From the NCBI GenBank assembly GCA_001579985.1, contig LRSR01011482.1:1-64000 (forward strand): a stretch of 64,000 bases of DNA. The letters run 5' to 3'. This DNA comes from Hypsibius dujardini (lineage: Eukaryota; Tardigrada; Eutardigrada; Parachela; Hypsibiidae). Under the pieces are notes generated by a model. It saw nothing but the letters and a program-made list of their open reading frames with translations, was not told the DNA's origin and ran no database searches. Made by a program: the position numbers and the translations under genes. Below are positions 1 to 10,061 of the stretch, in pieces (position 1 is the stretch's first letter; each line of letters opens with the position of its first letter).

Positions 1-402
1 TTTTTTTTGGTTAGAATTTCATTTAATTAATATCTAATTTAATATGTGGGCCCAAAATTTGACATTTTAATGTATTAGTATAATAATTTAAATCAAAAAA
101 CTTAAAAACAGGGGGGTTCTAATAAGTCTATTAATATATTAAAAAAACGCTACCGCAATGTACACGTGAATTATGTCCAGCGTCTCACTCATCTCGGCCA
201 TTTCATGACGAATGGTCAGACTATTTCCCTATTCACGTAAACAGCCTAATCAGAGCTAATTAATACAGTAGAGATAAAAGGATTCGGGCAAGGCTAGGAA
301 AAAATAAGATCCCTTTGGTTCTATTTGGCCCCATATGCCCCCAGCTTTATCCATGTTTCAGTACAGATTTTTCTAAAATTGGGGATGAGAGCAGTGACTT
401 AC
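1..402 (-). other. Intron at 3' side of the lectin receptor kinase gene (window edge)
   Basis: The kinase exon that ends at 403 is followed on the minus strand by a good donor (GTAAGT, 402 to 397). The remaining bases to the window edge are AT-rich and show no frame with the expected C-lobe motifs (such as WMAPE), so this is most likely intron. The rest of the kinase domain must lie beyond the left edge. Confidence 0.6.
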
Positions 403-3400
403 AAAAACGTTGGACACGGTGTAGCTGTGAGAACCTTGCCGCGCCAAGCCGAAGTCGGAAATCTTCATGACTCGGCGGTTTGTCACGAGAATGTTTCGCG
501 CCGCCAAATCACGATGGATGATGAAACGTGAGACAAGATGTTCCATTCCACGTGCGATCTGGTGGCCGAACTTTATCAAGTCCTCGGTGTTAAGCATGTT
601 GGCCTCCATGGACTGTTCGTCCGGGTCCCAACCACGAGCTACGCAAATTTGTGTCCATTCGGCTTTGGCATCGTTCTCGTTGGGAGATGCAAGATTTCCC
701 AATTCATCGAGATGGGAGTAGAAGCTAGATTGACGTTGTCTCAAAAAGGTTAGCAGTGAACCGTAATCACAGTACTCTAGCAGCAGGAACGGCCGCTCTG
801 AAAGAATTAAAAAATTGAACAGTACCCGTTCGCAAACTATTAAATGTTCGATATACTATTATCATTGCTACAAAAGAGGGTTTTGAATCTTCCCTGTACG
901 CTGTTCTAGCAGTTAAAGATCTAAGTAAGAATTTTATAAGGGGAACTAGGCGAAAGCAATGGGAGATGGGGGTTATCTGGTACGTTGGGTATGACGGTCT
1001 AATGGTCAGTTGGTTTCTTTACTTGGGGACTGGGACAATCGATAGCTCAATAGCCAATTGATTTCACTACTTTTTAGGGCTAGGGATCCAAATGGTACAT
1101 TGGGTACAATTTTCGATCGTCAGTCGCAGAACCTGGCGGTGCAATAGTTTGTTGGGTACAATGGTACGTTGGCCAGACAGCTTCTTTAAATGTTTGACGG
1201 TACGCTGCGTACGATGGCGCAACCGTTGGGGGAGATTATCGCACCCTGGTACTTGCACTATTGAGAAACGAAGCTAGGTCCTTACTGCATGGTGGGCTTC
1301 TCAAGCTTACAATTAGTCAGTCTCTCGTATCCAAATCTTCCCAAGGTTTTAAGCGAACGCCGGGGTATGGCCAATCGGTGTGGCTCTACTGTTGTAGAAA
1401 TATTACCGTGCATGCATATCCCTAAAATGTTGACGATGTTGATATGGTGACCGCACTTCATCATCACCTCCAACTCCGCGCCGAATTGAGCACTCTGCTC
1501 TGGGTTAGGCATTCCGGTTAGCGTTTTAGCGGCCACAACGGTTGGACTTTTCGACACCGTTGGAAGGTCGTGGGCCAGTCCTTTGTAGACAATCCCAAAT
1601 TCACCCTTTCCCAACACCGTGGCACCTGTTGAGGTTGAGATGCACCATACGAAATTTGGTGTACTTATTGATACATATTTACAGATTTCTCAACGTCAGT
1701 TAATACAGAAACGATGCAAAACAAATCAATTAGGACCTGACTTGATACCCGAATCATATTTTTTAAAAACAAGAAATCTCATAATCACCAAAAATATAGT
1801 CAAATAAGAGTTTTTGAAGCATATTAGCGAGAGTGCAGTCGTCAAAGTTTGCCATCCATTAACAAAATGTATTAAAAAAATGTTGATGAACGAGTTTGAA
1901 CAAGTGATTAGCCAGAGCTGTCAAGGAAGATTGATCAATAAATTCGGAAATTCGATGACCGCATTTGGCTGAGCGGAAAGCCAGCCGGGCTGTAGACAAT
2001 GAAAAAACCCTCTTTTTACACTTTGGTTGCGGTCGCATTGTTGCTATTAGCTTACTTAGTTGAAGATTTTGCTTCGGTATCTCCAGCAGACACATGTATC
2101 GCGAATAGACCGATCGGAAACCCTCGTCCTGGCTCTCGAACTGGACCGTCCAAAGGTCGGCCGTAAGGTGGACCCTCGTCTCTGTCGCCGGTGCACGCCG
2201 ACTGCCTTGGAGGAGTCTGCGACGGCGGACGAAGAAAACCAAAAGAAGTACCGCCAGTACTAGCAAGAACAGGGAAATGCTTCCGGTAACAGCTCCCGCG
2301 ATTAATTTCCCATCTACGTTCCGAAGGGGTCCACGGTTCCGGGACACTCATACAGTAGCGCATGAGAGGTCCACAAACAGAAACCATCTTTGAAGACACA
2401 CAACCGACACTCCTCGTCGCTCAAGTGGAGATCCGCATAGGCGGAGCCTCTGGCGTCGTCCGCACGGAGGTTGACATTTTTTATCATGTGCGTGATGCTG
2501 TCCGTAAGCAATAGATTTCCATTCTCGTTGATGCTGAAATCGGAGATGTATTTGTACCCGTAACCGCGGTTCTCGGTATAACCCACTCCGTAACGAAGAG
2601 AGAAGACTGCTGCGCCGTCACAAGCACGGTAGAGCATCATGTTACCGTTTGACTGGATGGTCAGATTGCAGGCGCGATGTTTCGAGTAGACGGTTTTGCC
2701 CTGGATTAATTTTTCTCCGGAATTCAGAATTACTGCAAAGAAACGATCCAGTTTAGGAGACACAGTTCATCTTACTTGGTTGATGAACCCCTTCCGCAGT
2801 GGGTTTTTTAAAGCAAACTAGAAAACTTGTTTTGGGTATTAGACGATGCGGTATATTTTTGGTACTAGGCAAGACAACCCGGCCCATTTTTGGTATTGAC
2901 CCTTGACCACCAATGGTACTCCATGGTTTTAGTTTTGTCTATACTGTAGTCTGTAGGGATCAATGGCAAAACAGTATACGAACTTTTAGTTATTAGAACA
3001 ATAAGCGTTTCGATGACGACACGCCACATTGATCTGTTATACACGCATGTCTGTAGCGGGGCTCACATTCGGACGTGGACCTAAACGTCACTAGTTTTCA
3101 CTCGAATTTCATTGTTGAACTTTTATGACGTGCAATGGAGCACATACTTACAAGGGAATGCTCGCTACTTATCGGTTCTTCTGAAGCACTTTTAAGATAT
3201 CATTCAAAAGTCACGAATTTGCCCTATCGACTGGTACCAAAAGCTAGGGCTCAGTAGTTAAATCGAGCACACATGTCGCAAACTGAACAAGCTCCTCCTC
3301 TCCATTTGATGTCAATGAGAAACCTGTGCTTGATTGAACGATTGTCGCAGTTGAAACAGTCGAAACTTCTTTGCCTCGGTTTGTTACCGATTGCAATCCT

Positions 3401-6400
3401 TAAATCAACCAATGTTTGAATTTCCATATAGTGACATGGGTAGGAGGAGCTTGCAAAGTTTGGAAATTGTTCTGCCGATTCAACTGCTGAGCCCTAGTTT
3501 TGAGCACCAATCAATAGGGAAAATTCGTACCTTTCAAATGAAACATTCAAACGGTTTCAGTATTAGCGACAAGTAGCGGGCATTCCCTTGTTAGATCAAA
3601 AGAGCGGCCCATTATTTTCTAATTCTATAAAACCTTAGATAGACTAATATGTTTAAGACTACAGTCTCAGAAAAAACATACATAGCAGAAAAACGATAAT
3701 TAAATTTTACTTGTTATGGGACTTACGCATTGCATTTCGCTTTCAGAACACGATACAAGAGTCTAAATGATTGGAATAGTCGGTTTCATAAGAAATCGTT
3801 ATTTTTTATAGCGTCCTTAGTGAATAGTAATTTTTTGCGAAAAAAACTCTAATAACTAAGAATACATAAGAAAAAATACAACAGTGGTTTTAAGATCTCG
3901 ATCTGTAGCCCTTCAACTTTTTCTTTTAAAATCTATTCTGAACATATCTTTTACATGCTGTCAAAACTGCTTACTCGACGTACCAATGGCCTCTTCGAAA
4001 TGGGGTGACGGTGCCGGATGGCATAGCGCGAAACCTCCTGAATTCCAGAGGCAGACACCTTGACGATTTTCAATACACAGAGACCCAGAGTCTTGAACGC
4101 GGAGCCGGGCGCCTGCGAACCGCGGAGTGGTGGTGCCGGTGCTCCACAACAAGTACTGGTTCGGGTTGTAGATGGCCAAGTTGCCGTTCTCCTGCATCGT
4201 AACGATCTGTGGAGGCTCGCTGTTGTAATTCGTGTCACTCGCCCAAATGGATTTCCCATCGCACTCGCGGTAAAGCACCAAATTCCCGTCTGCTTGCATG
4301 GTGAGTCGGGTCACTCGACCGGGAGACCACACAGTATCCCCGACGAAAAGCGAGTCTCCTGACTCGAGCACCTGCAACGTACACAGAGGCAGATATACTT
4401 TACCATTTGACACGGTTAGCAGAATTGCTGGTACAGCGCTAGTTTTCATTTCTTCGGAGGTTCAATTCCTCTTGCCAAGTTGAATCAGGCATTACTGTGT
4501 GAACTTTTCGACAAATTTAAAGGGCCAATTTAATGTTCTAACAGAGATCGGTACGAGTAAGTTGGCAAAATGATTCTTTTTTTTAAATGAACCTAAAATT
4601 CGGTCTTTGATCCCTGATCATTGAAAACTTGGGGGGAGATACGGAAGTTTGATTTCCAAGAACCTCATGAAATTTCACAACATTAAAAAATGTCAGTTTT
4701 TCGTTCAATTTTGAGGTTTGCTGTAGTCCACCAATATAAGCTTCCTACTAATGAGGGTAAATGGGTGGTTCAAAACGTTGCAAAACGGTCCAAATTTGAT
4801 GGAAAAACAGAAGTTTTTGAAAATGTTTTGAATTTCCGGGAGCCCTTGGAAATTAAACGCTCACACCTCACAAGTTTCCAACTGATCAGGGACCAAAGCC
4901 CAAGTTTTGGGTCCAAATGCATTTTTTCCCTCTGTGGTAGGGCGCCATCCCGTCCCCGGAGCTGGGTTGAGGGGTACGAGCCTCTGCGTTTTGGTACATA
5001 TCAGGTTGTGGAGCCAAGTTTCATTTTGAAAACAGTCGCTAAAACTTACGCGAAACAACCGTGCTTAAGTAATTCATCCCCTTATTCTGGTGTCAAGTGT
5101 TATTGCGTACAGAGCCTCGTTTAGGATTCCTACAGATCGGAACCAGGTCCCCTCACGACAGAGCCAGGGGGTAGGCAAAAGAGCAAAATGCATTTTTTTC
5201 AAAATTGAACCCAAAATTCGGCCTCTTGTCACTGATTATTTTGAAACTTGAAGGGCTGTGGGGTTCTGATTTCTCTGGGCCCCTTGGATTTCAAAGCATT
5301 TTCAAAAACATCTGTTTTTCGTTTAAATTTGAAGTTTATTGAGGTCCAATATATTCCTTCTATCGACGAATACAAATGGGAGGTTAAAAACATTCAAGAA
5401 CGAATATTTCTGAAAAAGTTTTAAAATCCCGGAAGACCTGGAAATCAGATCCACAGACCCCATAAGTTTTAATACGATCAGGGATGGGAGGTCGATTTTT
5501 GGGTTAAATCTGGAAAAAAACATTTTGCCCCTCTGTCCATCCCCTGGCGCTGTCATGAGGGGTCCTGGTTCCGACTTGTATGGACCCTAAACAAGATTTT
5601 GATTATGTGTGAATAATCACTGAGAGTGTCTCACCGCTTGCAACTCCCGCTCTTGATTTCCCACCCGAGAAGGTGCGGTTGTAATATTGGTGGAGTCAGG
5701 GTCCCTTCCAACGTCCACTACACTTGATCCCAACGGGCATTTATACAACGATCGGCTTGAGGTCCAGAGGCAGACACCATTTTTGTACAAGCAGAGAGCG
5801 CAGTTGTCGCCAATACGCAAGTCCGTGCCATCTACCGGATCCCATCTTTGACGAGTTTCGACATTCGCGATGGTCTGCATTGCACCATTCGCCCGGTAAA
5901 CTTGGAGATTTCCGCTGGAGGCAACGCCCATGCTGAGGATCATCGAGGCAGGGACCGCGTGACGGATGGAATACATCTCGACCCCGTCACATGCCCGACG
6001 GAGGACCACGTCACCGTCGAGTTGCACAGCTAGACTGCAGGTTTGCCCATTTGATTGCACAGTCATACCAGTCGTCAGCCGCTCCCCGGATTTCAATATC
6101 ACTGCAACGGAAATAAGTGGGAACAACAATTTAATTTGTTTATGATAAGTCGGGGCTACATGGCTGAATGTTTTGAATGGTGTTAAAAAGGGGCTTAGGC
6201 TACAAGTCCGCCTCCCCTTTTCCTTCCTCGTTTTAGTCTCCTCTTACTTTTACAAGTGGTGACCAAAGTTCTTTTGAGTCATCATAACAAATTTGATTAT
6301 TTTGGAAAGCCCAATTGATCCTTAATCTTTTACTGTAAAAACTTCGAGATTAGAACATTGGTGGAATAAATGGTGCGGCCAAAACCATGGAAGTGACGGT

Positions 6401-8481
6401 AAAATTGGGCGTTTGGTTTTTCACTCCGCCTCACTCGGGCAATGTCTAATATTTTTAGAGTTTGAACGTTTTTGTGATGAGGAAACAATGAAAAATCTAA
6501 AGAAATCAATCCGTATTTTTTCCAGTTAGAGAACATTGGTCAACATCGGAAAATCGAAAAGGGGAGGGGGATTTAAAGCCTAAGCCAAAAAATGTATGAG
6601 TTCCAATTTTGGCACAAACATGCAGGTGTCCAAATTGGCACAATGCCTTGTCTACAGACAGCTCCGCGAATCGTTCGATTGTTTTGGACTGGACCGGTGT
6701 GCTGAGCTGAAAAATATTGCTATGCTGTGTTACCTTTTGCGACGTCGAATGTACCGGGATAAACCGGGTCGCAGACCCCATAACCTCCCGAGCTCCACAG
6801 GCAGCGGGATCCGGGATGTGCCAGGCACAATATACCGTCGTCTTGAACTCTCGATTCAACCCCCGAAAACGGTTGTCCACTGGTATTCGTGCTCCAGACC
6901 AGCTGATTGTTTGCTGCGTGCAAAGCCAGGTTGCCGTCGGCCTGCATGGTTAAGACTTGCGCTAATGGTGTGACGCCCTTCGTGTCTGTCTGCCAGGCTG
7001 CCTCATTGTCACATTGACGGTGCAGCCGAAGATCCTCGTCCGGCTGCATCCTCAGCTGGACGCTTCGCTGCGGCGACCAGAGCACCTGCCCTACCTGCAT
7101 GCTCTCCCCGGATCGTAAGACCTGAACAACGGGATGGAGAGACATCTAAATTCATTTGCTTTAGCCCGCTGCAGAGGACTATTTGAAATACGGTTGAAAT
7201 TGATAACGAATACATGTACTGTCTTAAATAACATCCCAAATTGCGTAACAAAGCAGCTTGTAGCCCTTTTTAGTCCCTGAAGTAAAAAGGTGACCAAACG
7301 GAGTACCATTTATGACACCAATTTAATAGACTTAGTTTTTCCAGAGTAATTTGAAAAGTTTGGAAATGGATAAAATTCTGACAGACATTAAAAGCGCTCC
7401 ATATGCCTGCTTATTGTGCCTTACATAACTCTACATGACCAGACATTCTGAGAGAGGGTCAGTTGTATATCTATTGTGTGTCTGTCGCACGCGCGCATTT
7501 AGCGTCTAGACCATGAAACGGCTTATAAGATCTTGCCGCAATCAGCAAAATGTTTGAAACTGTTTAGCATCTGGGAAAAGTTTGAACTCGCTCATGTGTC
7601 TCACTCTCATGGGCTATACCAACTTTTGCCAATTTCAAAAAGTGAAATAATTCTGCAAAATCCGTCTCCAAAAGTGAAATAATTATGAAAAATGTTCATT
7701 TTAAAAAATTCCGAATCTTCGTTTTCGGGTTCCTGCTCTCCGATTCCGATTGTCAGGAAAAGAAGTTGGAAAGGTATTTGAAAGTGACAAATCAGTTTTC
7801 AGATCTGGAATAAGTTGAATACGTTTCGAAATTTTGTCGATCAGGTTACAGGTTGTTTTACGACGTTGCCGCTAATTGCGCGCGTGTTACAGAGCACACA
7901 ATCAGACGTGCGTTTTGAATCATCTCAACTTAATTCCAACTTCACTTCACTCGTAAATCACGCCTTATTTCACGGCGTGAAGTTGGGCATGACCCAATTA
8001 CCTTTTTCATAAGTTACGCTCCTTTTCGTGAGTCAAAAACGCCATTTCCGATCTTCACACACGAGATCTAAGATCCGTCCATATTTCAATTAATGAGCGA
8101 GTGCGTGAAATGAATTATGGACGGCGTAAAGTTGGAATTAAGTTGGAATGAGTCAGATAGCTCGAGCTCTAATGAGTAGACAATGCACTCCTCTCTATTT
8201 GTGTGGTCATCTGGGGCTACGTACCAAGTCAAGTTATAGCCATATACAGCCCTTTCTATTTCGATCTGAAAAGTGTTCCCCTCTCGCTTCAAAAAAAATC
8301 TTAATGCACTCACCGAAGACAGCGGGTCAAACGCTTTCCCGCGGGACTTTGTAGTTTGGCCATGCAGTGCCGAAGTTTTTTTTGTCGGTGGCGTGGAGTA
8401 GTTGCCCTCATCAGCTGCGATGGAGTGGTGGAGTAGCAGAGCCAGATAGAACGCCAAAGACACGTAGGCGGAAAAGGCCAT
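403..8481 (-). CDS. Receptor tyrosine kinase with four bulb-type lectin domains (3' partial)
   Basis: Exons read on the minus strand: 8481-8314 (signal peptide, start MAFSAY), 7145-6734 (lectin A1), 6101-5635 (lectin B1), 4371-3984 (lectin A2), 2732-2056 (lectin B2 plus membrane segment), 1625-1407 (kinase N-lobe) and 797-403 (hinge, insert, catalytic loop). Phases agree at every join and all sites are GT-AG. Each lectin exon has the bulb-type pattern; A2 carries a perfect QxDxNxVxY site (QADGNLVLY) and the others are more or less worn. A hydrophobic stretch is followed by RRRR. The kinase shows [41 protein letters not shown] and DFGLAR. About 50 residues lie between hinge and catalytic helix, like the insert of PDGFR/FGFR-class kinases. 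It should sit in the plasma membrane, bind a glycan or glycoprotein and phosphorylate tyrosine. Between lectin B2 and the membrane segment the reading frame changes inside one exon (see findings). The ligand is unknown. Confidence 0.85.
2056..2732 (-). other. Lectin B2 / membrane-segment exon with an internal frame change
   Basis: The exon starts in the frame of lectin B2, which runs through [15 protein letters not shown] and stops just after DPFGT. The membrane segment ([15 protein letters not shown], then RRRR) and the juxtamembrane piece that splices in phase to the kinase lie in another frame, open from about 2347. The exon length (677 bases) is one step out of phase for a single frame. 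There is no room for an intron between the two parts. Either one or two bases are wrong in this assembly or the gene is damaged here. Confidence 0.6.
3151..3590. mobile_element. Family A MITE, copy 1 (Harbinger-like by its TTA duplication)
   Basis: The ends are inverted repeats of about 24 bases beginning CAAGGGAATGC and ending GCATTCCCTTG. Both sides are flanked by TTA, a 3-base target duplication typical of PIF/Harbinger elements. It is 440 bp long, codes for nothing and lies in the intron between lectin exons A2 and B2. A second copy, similar along its length, lies at 14091-14531. Confidence 0.8.
4590..4990. mobile_element. Diverged family B MITE copy in a receptor kinase intron
   Basis: The stretch shares internal motifs with the family B elements at 5110 and 62996 (for example the AAATTCGG-cTTTGATCC region and the run of CTT/GAAG blocks) but lacks clean ends. 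It sits in the intron between lectin exons B1 and A2, next to a better-preserved copy. Confidence 0.45.
5110..5601. mobile_element. Family B MITE, full copy
   Basis: About 490 bp with inverted ends of roughly 45 bases. The left end runs CAGAGCCTCGTTTAGG and continues to GGAACCAGG; the right end mirrors it (CCTGGTTCC then CCTAAACAAG). No coding capacity. Flanking TA-like bases suggest a Tc1/mariner-type element, but the target duplication is not clean. Other copies lie near 15390, 40160 and 62996. Confidence 0.7.
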
Positions 8482-10061
8482 TTTAAAGTATCTACAAAGA
8501 TACTAGTAATTTAGGAGTTGCGGGCTTTAGGAGTCCCATCTGAGAGGGTGGAGGGAGGTATTCGAACAAAGGGAAAGAGCAAACAAATGTATTGAGGCTC
8601 TACGAGAACAGCAATTGTCGTTTATCCAGAAGGGCGAACTCATAGAAAATCGTATGAATCGAGAAGGCTCTTGGCTGGACCACACACAGCGGTATTCGCG
8701 ATTTTAAACTGTTATGTGATGAGAAGATTCTCCAAAAGATAATGCCGGTGTGGTCGTCGCGCAATTGCCCATCATGACAAACAGCGCACGGCAAAGTGAA
8801 CGTCAATTTCCTTGAGTTTGGCTGTGACAAAAAGTTAAGATAATCAGTCGATCACAATTGCGTGACTCAGAATGTGCTTTTGTGTGCTAGACGCGTGCCT
8901 CGATCGACATTACCGGTTTCTTTCTTTTTTTTGACAACAGCATAATTGACTCAAAATTTTAAGTCAAATAATTTAGAAACCCTTTGTCTGACCATGGGGT
9001 GCGTCTCAAATCTGTATCCAAACCCGTAGCAGTGTCTCAGATTCACGGTTTTAGCAAACTGTTTCTCGAGATCTCGCTTTCCAAACCAAAAATGTACAGC
9101 GGTATGGCTCGACACCTTGTCCGTCTCAAATTCGTATCGTACCATACCATCCCGCGGTTTCGCCATAACCATACCTCGAATCTCACCTGTGTATCACATT
9201 TTTACGGTTCGGTAAGGAGAAAAATTACCGATTTCCGCTACGTCGTTTCAGTTGATTGGTGGATTGATCTAAGGATCTTAATCAGCTGATTCGTCACAGT
9301 GGAATAGCGTTTTAATTTGAGCCGAAGTTTTGATCAAAACTCCTGCATTATGGTTTGGTATGAGTACTGTATACCGTAATGAAATCTCAGTACGCGTTTC
9401 GTGAAACTGTTCGAAATTCTGGGTGTCTCATATTCGAACCGTACTAGAGGTTAAAGTTCGTTAAGGTCAGATTCAGATTTGAGACGCACCTCACAGTTAT
9501 AAACGAAAGTGCTGTAACCGTAACCGCCGTATCTTATTTAACCCTTTAACGGAAACAAATTCATGCAGTAAAACATCCGGACAGACATCCAGTCAGACAA
9601 GCTAACCTTTTTTGGAATGTCTCAGTTCCTTTCTGGCGTGTTCGGAAATCATTGAACGTGTTTCCTTGTGGTATTCCTATGAAGTGATAAGAATAGACCA
9701 GAGGACTATGTGCGCCGAGACGTCAAATCTAACTACTGTCGATAGAGATTTTGCCGGCTCTTTTTTTTACAGTTACAACCCATGTTACAACTTGCAATGT
9801 ATGTTCGACAATTGCAACCAATTATTAATGGTAGAAGCGTACGTACAGCATTTAAAATGGCACTATGAAATAAGTAATTCTAAAGAGGTCAGGAAATTTT
9901 GGTTCCCCTCTTAATTCAGTTAAAGAAAAAGAGTAGAAGCTTGAGCTTCGTCTCTAACTGGGCGGAGTACCACCAGTGGACGGGGGACCAAAACCACCAG
10001 GTGCAGATTCACCACTACCGTATCCGCCTCCGCCAGGAGGTTCGCCAGCTCCATCAAGTCC
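8482..10061. other. Intergenic: receptor kinase promoter side and dioxygenase 3' side
   Basis: Upstream of the receptor kinase start this holds the MITE at 8997-9491 and AT-rich DNA. A plus-strand open stretch around 9764-9880, after a pyrimidine-rich acceptor, encodes a C-x4-C-x11-H-x3-H array like a zinc finger. I see no start, partner exon or stop context that would make it a gene. Confidence 0.5.
8997..9491. mobile_element. Family D MITE upstream of the receptor kinase
   Basis: Inverted ends GGTGCGTCTCAAATCTG and CAGATTTGAGACGCACC bound about 495 bp of non-coding DNA. The interior repeats the GTCTCAAAT / CGTATCGTACC theme in both orientations, so the element is partly self-complementary. 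I could not define a target duplication. It lies about 500 bp upstream of the receptor kinase start codon. Confidence 0.65.

Noticed and set aside
4440-4500. tRNA-like B box (GGTTCAATTCC)
   Set aside because: No A box or cloverleaf around it; no tRNA was found anywhere in the window by eye.
4690-5124. 144-codon plus-strand frame
   Set aside because: Spans a diverged MITE inside a receptor kinase intron; no protein features.
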